This document shows positions 1-8,054 of a stretch of 41,949 nt of DNA, piece after piece. A model generated the notes under the pieces. It saw only the letters and a list, made by a program, of their open reading frames with translations. It did not search any database and was not told the DNA's origin. The stretch lies in IMG/VR virus record IMGVR_UViG_3300021354_000012, positions 1 to 41,949 of that record; one strand, written 5' to 3'. Origin of the DNA: a virus. Every line of letters begins with the position of its first letter. The stretch's first letter is position 1. The translations under genes and the position numbers were made by a program.

Positions 1-144
1 GTGGCCCCCGATGTACCATCAATAATCATGCTCATATATTTCCTTTACAGCACCACAAGGCGCGAACCTGTTGGCAGCGTTAGCGTTACGCCCGTGGGAA
101 CTCCCATGGGTCCGACCATCAATGCGTTCTTCCCAGAGGGGACC
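1..144. repeat. Terminal overlap, left copy
   Basis: These 144 bases recur at 41806-41949 with two differences (positions 15 and 18, A here and G there). Positions 19-144 are identical to 41824-41949 over 126 bases. The simplest reading is that both ends of the contig are the same stretch of a circular or circularly permuted genome. The first 35 bases are the start of the C1q-like fibre gene on the minus strand, and both mismatches fall at third codon positions and are synonymous (GAT/GAC, GGT/GGC). Confidence 0.9.
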
Positions 145-704
145 GAATAACTTGTGGTCATGCTTGGCGAGTTCAGAGCAAACACTGCATCTGCGCCTCC
201 GCCTGTTGCGCCTCCGCCCATCTGGACCCACGAGACTCCGTTCCACCACTCCATTTGTCCCGTGGTGCTATTAGCCCTGCTGTAACCAAATACCGGGCTT
301 GCATCACGTTGTAGAGTGGTTCCTGAGGGGTTTATCAAAGATCCTGTAGGAGTAGTGATAATTCCAAGATTGGCTAAAGCACCCGCGGCTGTAGAAGAGT
401 TTGTCCCACCATTAACAATAGGAACAATACCTGCAACGCTTGAAACACTAGACCAGACAACAGGTGACGACCATGAAATAGAGGCATTCTGTGAACTGAC
501 AACTGCCAAACTCATCCATACAGAGGTAGTAGGGATGACAGGAGCATTTACCCATCCGCTAGGAGGAGTACCTACACTACTTTGAAAGTTCCAACTTCCA
601 CCTACCGGAGTAGCTGGAGCCGTTGCAGACTGAGTAAAAATAAACCATGTGAAATAGGAAAGAATTCCTGAAGAACTGTTTCCATACAAGCCACCCGTTG
701 CCAT
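45..704 (-). CDS. Tail fibre / receptor-binding-like protein
   Basis: 219 residues starting at an ATG preceded by AAAGGAAG. The composition is Ser/Gly/Thr/Val rich. The middle carries IVNGGTNSSTAAGALANLGI (about residues 95-114), a signature of phage fibre shaft/knob proteins. The C-terminus (GVTLTLPTGSRLVVL) resembles terminal fibre segments. The stop is followed after about 10 bases by the C1q-like gene, whose main copy lies at the other end of the contig, so across the join this is the first of a run of fibre genes. A structural, host-binding role is inferred from the signature and the position directly after the adaptor gene. Confidence 0.7.
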   Translation of the reverse strand: MATGGLYGNSSSGILSYFTWFIFTQSATAPATPVGGSWNFQSSVGTPPSGWVNAPVIPTTSVWMSLAVVSSQNASISWSSPVVWSSVSSVAGIVPIVNGGTNSSTAAGALANLGIITTPTGSLINPSGTTLQRDASPVFGYSRANSTTGQMEWWNGVSWVQMGGGATGGGADAVFALNSPSMTTSYSVPSGKNALMVGPMGVPTGVTLTLPTGSRLVVL

Positions 705-713
705 AATCTTCCT

Positions 714-1679
714 TTATTTGAAGTTGTACCTATTGGTACGGGGCTGAAATTCAGAAGTAAGGTGCAAGTCGCCACCTTTCCACTTGCCGCGATTGTTTTG
801 ATCTTCAATTTCCCCATAAGCATCTGCAAATAATGCATCCCATTTTTGAGCTTCTGCATCATTTTTGTTTTTTGCGTAGTAAGCCCACAAGGTAGAGTAA
901 AAATACCCTTCAGGAAAAGACGCTAAAACTGCATTGGTCTGTACTATAGGATTCGCAAGATCATTCTGTATGGAAAACAATTGGGGGAATGTCTTGTAGT
1001 AATACGCTTTGATTGTCGTGCCAGCACCAGGATTCGGAGTAAAAATGTAATTTCCAGCCACTTCTGAAAAAGAAGCACGTATTACCCTTGGTACGCCAAA
1101 TGGTCTGACAAACAATTGGTCAATCATCCTGAGGCGAATTATTTCTCTGTCTCCAACACGGTCATAGATGATCCATGGACCCATTGATGTTGTGGATCCT
1201 GCAGCCGTATCTTGGAAAAACAGAATAGGCCAGTTCATATCCACAGGAATAGGTGCTAGACCATTACTATCAACTGTTAGGTAACTAGGAGTAGCTCCTG
1301 AATAAGGATCTGATCTTAAAGCAGGCAGTTCCAGAGTACGCATTTTGAGTTCTGCCATCTGAACACAAGAATAAATCTCTACCGTAGAACTGGACGGTAC
1401 TTTCAAGATGGCTGTCGGCAACGTAGCTGTATTCCAAATACCATCAGGATCATTAATCGTAATGGCTGCTGCATTGATTGCAGTAATGATAGCAAATGGA
1501 CCTTGGATATTGAATCCAATCATGTCGCCAATTGCTAACAAAGCAGTAGTAGAAGACGCAGTCGTAATGAGATTGGAAGAAAATACAGTCGCATTTACAC
1601 CTATGGAACTAGGAATGGCTCCAACCCATTGCGCTACTCTACTTACAAGAGCATTTCCAGATTGGATAAAGTTCGCCAT
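714..1679 (-). CDS. Head-tail adaptor (SU10/P22 gp4-type)
   Basis: 321 residues. The C-terminal third looks like podovirus adaptors that bind the portal: an extended region with LFVRPFGVPR and YYYKTFPQLF, then a helical segment (SFPEGYFYSTLWAYYAKNKN, AQKWDALFADAYGEI). The N-terminal half (about residues 1-110) is beta-rich and less typical. It lies between the capsid genes and the fibre genes, where head completion genes belong. Adaptor identity is inferred from the C-terminal pattern and synteny. The start is an ATG next to the previous stop. Confidence 0.6.
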   Translation of the reverse strand: MANFIQSGNALVSRVAQWVGAIPSSIGVNATVFSSNLITTASSTTALLAIGDMIGFNIQGPFAIITAINAAAITINDPDGIWNTATLPTAILKVPSSSTVEIYSCVQMAELKMRTLELPALRSDPYSGATPSYLTVDSNGLAPIPVDMNWPILFFQDTAAGSTTSMGPWIIYDRVGDREIIRLRMIDQLFVRPFGVPRVIRASFSEVAGNYIFTPNPGAGTTIKAYYYKTFPQLFSIQNDLANPIVQTNAVLASFPEGYFYSTLWAYYAKNKNDAEAQKWDALFADAYGEIEDQNNRGKWKGGDLHLTSEFQPRTNRYNFK

Positions 1680-1687
1680 TTATAGCC

Positions 1688-2194
1688 TCATACTGTAGGT
1701 ATTAACACGTTTTTTGGCAAAGGTATCTTACCAGAAGGATGGCATACAAAATCAGAGTAATGCTCATTTACTATGGCATAAAACTTTAACTTGTCTGCCT
1801 TGTCCATTTTGATTAATTCCCAAGGACGGTTGTTAAACCATTTTGAGCTAATTTCATGAGCAAAACACTTAGGAAGATTCATTGCATGGAAAGTACCAGC
1901 AAAGAAAGGATTAGCAGTTCCATGCTTTTGGTAAAATTCTCGTGTTTCCTTGCAAGCCAAACGAATAGCTTCTACGTTCTTTTGGTCATACTGAACATAC
2001 CGGACGCCATCTTGTGCACCAATCTTGTAATCTAGGTTATCAGTTTTAAACGTTTGTGACCAAGTACCAGATTTAACCTCATTAAACATTTTATTGTTTT
2101 TAATGAGCAAGCCTTCAATACCACCAGCCATGTTGCCTTGCGTATAGTAATCCTCGTTTACGACTGCTTCTTCATTTTCCAAGTTCAATTTCAT
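1688..2194 (-). CDS. Conserved-looking structural-region protein, unknown function
   Basis: 168 residues, not recognised. It is polar and mixed-charge, rich in Asn, Lys, Phe and Trp, with no signal peptide or membrane segment. It reads like a soluble globular protein (segments such as GTFHAMNLPKCFAHE and IVNEHYSDFVCHPSG). The ATG at 2194 follows AAAGGACAAAT, a good ribosome-binding site. It lies downstream of a terminator (2303-2328) and a 145-bp non-coding gap, so it may be expressed at a different level from the coat genes. Location between capsid and adaptor genes suggests a virion or assembly role, which is inference. Confidence 0.55.
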   Translation of the reverse strand: MKLNLENEEAVVNEDYYTQGNMAGGIEGLLIKNNKMFNEVKSGTWSQTFKTDNLDYKIGAQDGVRYVQYDQKNVEAIRLACKETREFYQKHGTANPFFAGTFHAMNLPKCFAHEISSKWFNNRPWELIKMDKADKLKFYAIVNEHYSDFVCHPSGKIPLPKNVLIPTV

Positions 2195-2257
2195 ATTTGT
2201 CCTTTAATACCACCCTCCAAAGTGGCGGGTGTGGGGGTGTCGTTGGGGATGGGCGGG

Positions 2258-2284
2258 TTAGTTCTGTTTGAAATTGGTCGCCAT
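2258..2284 (-). other. Possible 8-codon leader ORF
   Basis: On the minus strand ATG GCG ACC AAT TTC AAA CAG AAC TAA (MATNFKQN) follows a textbook AGGAG five bases upstream. It sits just after the terminator at 2303-2328 and before the 168-residue gene. It could be a translated leader or chance. No conservation data are available here. Confidence 0.25.
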
Positions 2285-2302
2285 GGCTACTCCTAAAAGC
2301 CT

Positions 2303-2328
2303 TTAAAAAAGGAGTCCTAAGACTCCTT
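2303..2328 (-). terminator. Intrinsic terminator after the 268-residue capsid-type gene
   Basis: Read on the minus strand, AAGGAGTC (2321-2328) pairs with GACTCCTT (2309-2316) through a 4-base loop and runs straight into TTTTT. The 8-bp stem plus U-tract lies 12 bases beyond the stop of the gene at 2340. It probably reduces read-through from the capsid genes into the adaptor/fibre genes rather than blocking it, as I see no strong promoter after it. Confidence 0.7.
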
Positions 2329-2339
2329 GATAAAGACTC

Positions 2340-3146
2340 TTAGTCTTTTGGTAGGATTTCGATTGAATAACCTTCGATCACTGCTGTATCCGTTGCAACT
2401 GCACTGGTATTAGTCAGCGCAATGAACGTAGTAGCAGAAGTATCGATAGCCGTGTAAACAGCAGCACCTGTAGCAACTCCACCAACCACTTGGCTAGAGT
2501 TAAAGTTTTGTGCACCGTTGTTACGGATAGCAATCATCTGCGTACCACCAGTAGACGTAGTATAAGCACCCGACTGACCAACCTGAGAAGCACCCAAATA
2601 AGTCTTGAAGGTTTTAGCACCAGCGCTGTTATTAGTGGTTTGATTCACAGTAACGCGAATCTGGCCTTGCAGACCGATAGCAGCAGCAGGAACCGTCACG
2701 TTAACCAAATAGGTTTCAGTGGTTGAACCTGTGAATGCACCGTTGGTCGTAGTAGGAGCAACCAAGGAAGTCGGGTAGAAAGGCTGGAAAGGCAGAGCAA
2801 CAGTGTTAACACCGTTTGCCACACCTTGTTTGCCAGCATAAATCTGACCAACAGTCGTGGAGGACATGATTGCAAAGTACAGACCACCTGTCGCGTCACC
2901 AACCACAGCGTTAGATGGCAAATACAGCCAGATTGCAGGGTAGATGCGCGGCAGAGCAGTACCCATGGTAATAGCGCCTGTAGTGTTCAAAGAACCTGTA
3001 GGAGCTACTGCAACCGGAATACCACCAGAACCAAGAGGTTGGTTAAAGAAGTTCAGTTGACCTTGAAGACCAAGAGTGCCTGTAACAGCGCCAGTATTGG
3101 CATCATACGTTTGGGCAGTCATGCCCTGTTTAAATACGATTGGCAT
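2340..3146 (-). CDS. Capsid-associated protein, possibly decoration/head fibre
   Basis: 268 residues, very rich in Ala, Gly, Thr, Val and Asn, with few charges: a beta-rich virion protein composition. It begins MPIVFKQGMTAQTYDANTGA and has repeated small-residue segments. It follows the major coat gene by about 50 bases, the usual place for a decoration or head-fibre gene, and ends at an intrinsic terminator. I do not recognise a named domain. The virion role is inferred from composition and position. Confidence 0.5.
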   Translation of the reverse strand: MPIVFKQGMTAQTYDANTGAVTGTLGLQGQLNFFNQPLGSGGIPVAVAPTGSLNTTGAITMGTALPRIYPAIWLYLPSNAVVGDATGGLYFAIMSSTTVGQIYAGKQGVANGVNTVALPFQPFYPTSLVAPTTTNGAFTGSTTETYLVNVTVPAAAIGLQGQIRVTVNQTTNNSAGAKTFKTYLGASQVGQSGAYTTSTGGTQMIAIRNNGAQNFNSSQVVGGVATGAAVYTAIDTSATTFIALTNTSAVATDTAVIEGYSIEILPKD

Positions 3147-3196
3147 TTTATTTTCCTTAAAAGATGAAGAACAAGGGGGTGATTAGCCCCCTACCA

Positions 3197-4357
3197 TCAT
3201 GCGAGGTAGCGCTGAACCTGTGCAGTTGCACGAGGAACAGTAACCGCAGCACCTGTGGACTGAGTGGAAGCTAGAACAGCCACACCAGCGGGGTTGCGAA
3301 CAATCAGAGTTCCTTCCATGATGTACTGGTCAAGACTTGCATCAGCATTCGAGAACACTTCGTTGTTCGGGCCAAGTTCACGCAACGAACCCCACTGGAT
3401 AACGTCAGGGTTCAGGAACAGTGCAGAGGTATTGGAAGCTCCGGTTTGATCCATGATCCAGTCATCATCGATTTGGTACGTGTAGTTGAAGTCACCTTCA
3501 TAGGTGGAAATCGTATCACCTTTATCAGCCGGATTAAAACGGTTGATAGAACGGCTGGTAGGCATCTGGTCAGAGATGTGAGTACGCATGGAAGTAGGAA
3601 CAACCATATTGGTAATCTTTGCATTGAACCGCTGTTCAGCAACCGTCACCAACTGTTTGTAGGTGAAAGGAGAGAACACTTGCATTGTTTCAGTAGCAGA
3701 ACCAAACGTGAAGTAACCCAAACCAGCATTTGCCAAGTTGCCAGCAAAAGGCTGGTTAGTCGCCGTGGCAGAAGTCACATCATTGCCGTCAGAGGTAGCA
3801 AGATTCAGTGATGCAGTACCAGAAGTAGGATTGGCAGAGCGTGTACCAGCAAATGAGTACAGCGAACCAAAACGACGACCCGTGTTAGGTGCACCACCTT
3901 GAGTTGCAGCCTGACCAGAGTACTTGATGGAAGCACCGTCAGCACGAACCATTTGCAGTTCAACGTCAAACATAATTTCAGTCAATTGCTTGACTTCTTG
4001 GTATGCCTGAGGATCACCGCCAGCTTGTTCAACAGCACGGGCAGTGCCAGTAGCACCGATAGTGGTTGTGAAGATCTGGGTGTAGTTGCCGCAGTTAGCA
4101 CGGGTGTTGTTTGCAGCGTCAGAAGACGATACACCAGCACCTTCAAGCTTCGCATTCAGAGACGGTTGACGGAAATAGTCAACAGGCCAGATGTGCAACG
4201 TAGAGTTAATCTTGCGTTTCTTACTCATCGCCATGTTGGTGATGGGTGTACGGTCTTTCACGTAGTTAGAAACAGTCAGGTCTAGGTCTTTAACAACGAT
4301 GTCGGTGTTATATGTACCAGCACCATTGCCCAAGTTAGCAGAGGTAATCGTAGCCAT
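3197..4357 (-). CDS. Major capsid protein (SU10/DUF5309 type)
   Basis: 386 residues, normal size for an HK97-fold coat. It has features of the SU10 major capsid family: an N-terminal segment leading to VKDRTPITNMAMSKKRKINS, the central QLTEIMFDVELQMVRADG helix-like stretch, and a C-terminal YQIDDDWIMDQTG...ALFLNPDVIQW followed by NVGxL-like LRELGPNNEVF. It follows the scaffold gene by 11 bases and is preceded by AAGGAGT. Order (portal, scaffold, coat) fits. Confidence is high for coat, moderate for the exact family. Confidence 0.85.
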   Translation of the reverse strand: MATITSANLGNGAGTYNTDIVVKDLDLTVSNYVKDRTPITNMAMSKKRKINSTLHIWPVDYFRQPSLNAKLEGAGVSSSDAANNTRANCGNYTQIFTTTIGATGTARAVEQAGGDPQAYQEVKQLTEIMFDVELQMVRADGASIKYSGQAATQGGAPNTGRRFGSLYSFAGTRSANPTSGTASLNLATSDGNDVTSATATNQPFAGNLANAGLGYFTFGSATETMQVFSPFTYKQLVTVAEQRFNAKITNMVVPTSMRTHISDQMPTSRSINRFNPADKGDTISTYEGDFNYTYQIDDDWIMDQTGASNTSALFLNPDVIQWGSLRELGPNNEVFSNADASLDQYIMEGTLIVRNPAGVAVLASTQSTGAAVTVPRATAQVQRYLA

Positions 4358-4368
4358 TTAAGGACTCC

Positions 4369-5481
4369 TTATTTGCGTCGTTGTCGATTGGACGCGATAA
4401 ATGTTGACAAAAGGTCGCGTGTCGCATTCTTATCGCCAGACTGTGCCTTCTTCTGAAGCTCTTCTACCTTACTCTCTGGCGCGGTCTTCCCGCGAGAACT
4501 TTGCAGCTTGTTAGCAGCAAGAGAACCTCCAGCATTACGAACTTTTGGACCTTCTCGGAACTTCATACCGTCCCGCACTAATCCTAGGATGTACTCATCA
4601 CTAGAAATCAGGTCCAAGTTCTTAACACCAGGAATATATCCAGAGTTAGCATTCTTCCATTCACGGGCAAGTTTGTCTCTCAGTTCATTAAAGTTTGCCT
4701 TGTTCGCCAGTTCCTTGTCAGAGAATAACTGCCTTGATTGCTCAAGTAATTTAGTCACTTCCTGTGCGCGGTTCTGATAGAACCATTCGACTTTTGGTCG
4801 ATTGTCTTTAATGTACTGAGACTTCTCTTGAATCAAAGCTTGGTTTTGGCGTATTGCAGCCTCGGCCCTAGCCCTTCCTTCAGGAGTAGTTTCACTGTCC
4901 CTAATCTGCTCCCATTTCTGGTTATAGCCTTGGAGCGTTACCAGTTCATCAGCAGCACTTTGCAACTGGGGTACTACGGTTAACTCCAAACCTATTTGCA
5001 GACCATCTAAATCCTGCTTTCGTTTGGCTTCATACTCTTCAAAATCAGCACGTTCAGCTTTAAGCTTACGAGCACTTTCATGGATGGCACTACCTTGACC
5101 TAGAATCGCTGCCGCTTTATCAGCGGTAAGTTCCACAAATCCACCTTCTGCATCCTTATTGGGGATGCGGAAAACTGCATCAGGGTTTTCTTTTGCAAAT
5201 GCAAGAAAATCAACTGAGTTACTTACGCCTTCAGCGGGTTCCTCTGATCCTTCTTCATCTACCGACTCATTAGTCTCATTACTACTATCTTCAGGTTCGA
5301 CTTCCATCTCTGGAGTCGCCTCAGGGGTTGTAGGTTGCCCTTCAACTTGTCCTGCTGGTGGCGGGGTACTACCTTCTGGCTTCTGAACGTTACGCCTGTT
5401 GGCGGCGATCATTGAAGCTATTTGGTCTACCGGATTACCAGTTTGCTCAGGGGCCGCTACTTCCGTAGTTAGGTCTGACAT
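4369..5481 (-). CDS. Capsid scaffolding protein
   Basis: 370 residues. The first about 100 residues are acidic and disordered (PEGSTPPPAGQ, long Glu/Ser/Pro runs), followed by predicted helix and coiled coil (about 135-280, many Glu/Lys/Gln/Leu), and a basic C-terminus ending NRQRRK. A disordered acidic start, helical core and positively charged coat-binding tail are typical of scaffolds. It sits directly upstream of the coat gene. Not identified by a specific signature; the call rests on composition and position. Confidence 0.75.
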   Translation of the reverse strand: MSDLTTEVAAPEQTGNPVDQIASMIAANRRNVQKPEGSTPPPAGQVEGQPTTPEATPEMEVEPEDSSNETNESVDEEGSEEPAEGVSNSVDFLAFAKENPDAVFRIPNKDAEGGFVELTADKAAAILGQGSAIHESARKLKAERADFEEYEAKRKQDLDGLQIGLELTVVPQLQSAADELVTLQGYNQKWEQIRDSETTPEGRARAEAAIRQNQALIQEKSQYIKDNRPKVEWFYQNRAQEVTKLLEQSRQLFSDKELANKANFNELRDKLAREWKNANSGYIPGVKNLDLISSDEYILGLVRDGMKFREGPKVRNAGGSLAANKLQSSRGKTAPESKVEELQKKAQSGDKNATRDLLSTFIASNRQRRK

Positions 5482-5484
5482 ATA

Positions 5485-5811
5485 TTAATCTTCTTTCGTT
5501 AAGTTTTTCAATACCAACTTAGCGAGATATTCTTGCTTCTCAATGAAGTCAATAAAATCACGCACTCCAGCAACATACGTTGCATTTTCAATTCGTTCAA
5601 GATCTGTCTTTACCTCTTCCAGACGTTCTAGCATCTGAAATCGGTACAGGTTGAACATCAAAGCAAAATCTTTATTAGCTAACAGCTTCTTAGCTGACTC
5701 ACCATTTTCAATGACTAGAGTCCGTTTTTCTAAACTAGCACTTTTATGTGCATCTATTGCCTTCGTTCTGCGATTAAAAAACTCATTAATATGCAATACA
5801 AGACTTTTCAT
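5485..5811 (-). CDS. Small helical protein between portal and scaffold
   Basis: 108 residues, highly helical and charged (FFNRRTKAIDAHKSA, LERLEEVKTDLERI). No domain recognised. The ATG overlaps the last base of the portal gene and the stop is 3 bases before the scaffold start, so it is translationally linked to both. Small helical proteins here are common in podoviruses and are usually assembly accessory factors, which is all that can be inferred. Confidence 0.6.
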   Translation of the reverse strand: MKSLVLHINEFFNRRTKAIDAHKSASLEKRTLVIENGESAKKLLANKDFALMFNLYRFQMLERLEEVKTDLERIENATYVAGVRDFIDFIEKQEYLAKLVLKNLTKED

Positions 5812-8045
5812 TAATCCATCTCCACAGCCGTTAATTTACCACGTTTGGCTGCTTGCGCAACAAACGCATTATCAGTGTCAATATCTTGTGCTTTCTTCAA
5901 ATCCAATGCGGCTTGTGCTTCTGATTTCTTCACATTGGCATTATTCAAATCAGTCTTGGATTTGGTTTCCAATGCTTCAGGTGTCGGAGGCTTTTGAGCT
6001 GCAGATTGCGCCATCTTAGCCCCCTCTGCCATAGTTGGCAAATATGCGTCAACATCCTTAACACCTAATACACGCAAAGTATCTTCAAAAGGTCTACGTA
6101 GTTTGGAGAACATCTCAGGAACTGAAGGGTCAATCTGCATCATGGCCTGAGTAAACTGCATTTGAGCCTGACTAATCATTTGTTGACGGGTTAGACGGTT
6201 CTCATCAGACAAGAAACCCAATGCCAGATCCACGTTAATCAGTTGACGGTCAATAAACTCATACCTATCCATTGAATCTGCGTCCAAGAATGGTTGACCA
6301 TTTGCTACTGCGTGAGCCAGTTGCTTAATGTTGTAGTCATCCTTGTACTGGATCATGGTCTTCCAAGTGAGATAAATCACTTCTTTAAGACCCAAAGCAC
6401 AGTTCTTGACCATTTCATCCTGGATAAGCTGATTTGGCCCCATAGCCAGTTGAAGTTTGTAGCCAGAATTGCCATCCTTCATAACCTCAGGATTCATCGT
6501 ATCGTTGGGGCTTGTCATGCCAACAATATTCATTCGGTCAGACTCAAACCGTTGCATAGCAGATTCGACATAACTCAGATTGCCCTGCATAGGCTGGAAT
6601 TCATACACATGCTTGTTCTGGTCAAACTTACGATCCAGAATAAACAAGGCAGATACTCCACGCTGCATTTCCTCTGCATCCACAAATTCAGGATTTACAC
6701 CGATACGTGGAGTAGACGCTTGCATCGCAAAGGAAATCTCAGCACGGTTAATTGCCGTACTATATTCCTGCATGGGAACCAGTCGTTCAGCCATTGAGTA
6801 ACCAAAGAAGTTACCCGTAAGTGGCTTAGGACACATATTGCCCAAAGGGATGAAGTCAACTTCCTTCGCGTAAATGACGTATGAGCCTGAATAGCAAATC
6901 TCAACAATCTCTTCTTCACCATCATTGTCAATGTCCTTACGGTTCCAGACCGTAGAGATCATTACGACATTGCTGTATTTATCAGCGCCTCGAGAAGCTA
7001 CCGCACCTTGGCCTGGGACTGGAGTTGAATCACGAGCATGAATCGCCAGATCGTTTTCCAAAGCACCTGCTTGGTAGGCTCCTGCAGGCCCATAGGCAGC
7101 GTGTTCAGCAAAAAGTTCAAGGTCTATGCTTGGGAACTGTGCTTTAGCCTCATGGATCGTCATTGGGTCGTAGAAACCACAGAAGTCCTGGTCCTGAATA
7201 CGAGGGATTGTTGGATTACATATCCAGTAGTGTTGGGCAACCTGCTTGATGCGTATGCTTGTGGAGAATCCAGTTAACTTGTATCTGGCACGGTAGATAG
7301 TGTTTGCGTTCAGCGCGTCTACTAGGTCAGCACCACTCGGTAGCGTTGGCATTCCCTGCGGAGCTTGTTGCTCAGGTAGTGGGTTATCTAGTGGATTAGG
7401 TTCCCACTGTGGATCCTCGTAATCAGTAGGTGTGGATGGCATCCCCATTGCGCCTTGAAGGTCCACATCAATCTTACGCATCTGTTGACGCTTGGCAGTA
7501 AGACCTTTGTCAGCAGCCATGATCTCAAAAGACCGTAACTGATCACGAGTACCTTCTACTTCCTTGTATTGCGTTATCTTGTCCCGCACAGGTGACACCA
7601 TGACAATACCGTTTTTATGCAGTAATGCATCCTGCGCCCAATCACGTACAAATTGGTAAGAATCATTCTTACTGTTGAGCATGTACTTGACCATCTCTGT
7701 GGCTTGATTGGATGCAGTCACATCTGTTTCTGCAAACCTCTCAAACTCAAAGTTAATCTTTCCACTAGGCATTAGACACTTTGTCACCACTGCCGTGGCG
7801 TAATCCACTCCGGGGGTTACTACAGGATGAATATAATCAATACCTCGAATTGGCTCTGTAGAATTGGATACAGGGATGTTTAGATAGTGATAATCTGACA
7901 TCCTATTGATAGCATTCTTAGCTTGAGTCAACCTCAGGTAGTCAACCATCTTCACGTAAGCTTCATGCGCTACTTTGGCAATGACACTGTCTTTACCATC
8001 AGGCGATGTAATCCCCTGTACGATTACATTCTGTTTATCAAGCAT
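5811..8045 (-). CDS. Portal protein
   Basis: 744 residues, in the size range of P22/SU10-type portals. Recognisable stretches include YHYLNIPVSN and GIDYIHPVVTPGVDYATAVV near the N-terminus, YDPMTIHEAKAQFP in the wing, FFGYSMAERLVPMQEYSTAI and the following stem-like helix, then RQLINVDLALGFLSDENRLT. The last about 70 residues are Ala/Lys/Gln-rich helix, as in a barrel or tail extension. It lies 9 bases after TerL and before scaffold and coat. It forms the dodecameric DNA channel at the head vertex. Confidence 0.85.
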   Translation of the reverse strand: MLDKQNVIVQGITSPDGKDSVIAKVAHEAYVKMVDYLRLTQAKNAINRMSDYHYLNIPVSNSTEPIRGIDYIHPVVTPGVDYATAVVTKCLMPSGKINFEFERFAETDVTASNQATEMVKYMLNSKNDSYQFVRDWAQDALLHKNGIVMVSPVRDKITQYKEVEGTRDQLRSFEIMAADKGLTAKRQQMRKIDVDLQGAMGMPSTPTDYEDPQWEPNPLDNPLPEQQAPQGMPTLPSGADLVDALNANTIYRARYKLTGFSTSIRIKQVAQHYWICNPTIPRIQDQDFCGFYDPMTIHEAKAQFPSIDLELFAEHAAYGPAGAYQAGALENDLAIHARDSTPVPGQGAVASRGADKYSNVVMISTVWNRKDIDNDGEEEIVEICYSGSYVIYAKEVDFIPLGNMCPKPLTGNFFGYSMAERLVPMQEYSTAINRAEISFAMQASTPRIGVNPEFVDAEEMQRGVSALFILDRKFDQNKHVYEFQPMQGNLSYVESAMQRFESDRMNIVGMTSPNDTMNPEVMKDGNSGYKLQLAMGPNQLIQDEMVKNCALGLKEVIYLTWKTMIQYKDDYNIKQLAHAVANGQPFLDADSMDRYEFIDRQLINVDLALGFLSDENRLTRQQMISQAQMQFTQAMMQIDPSVPEMFSKLRRPFEDTLRVLGVKDVDAYLPTMAEGAKMAQSAAQKPPTPEALETKSKTDLNNANVKKSEAQAALDLKKAQDIDTDNAFVAQAAKRGKLTAVEMD

Positions 8046-8054
8046 GATTTTTTC

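Noticed and set aside
316-4285. Several plus-strand ORFs opposite capsid and adaptor genes (e.g. 316, 1408, 3446, 3899)
   Set aside because: All lie antisense to well supported structural genes, lack ribosome-binding sites and show no recognisable features, in contrast to the HNH gene at 9503.
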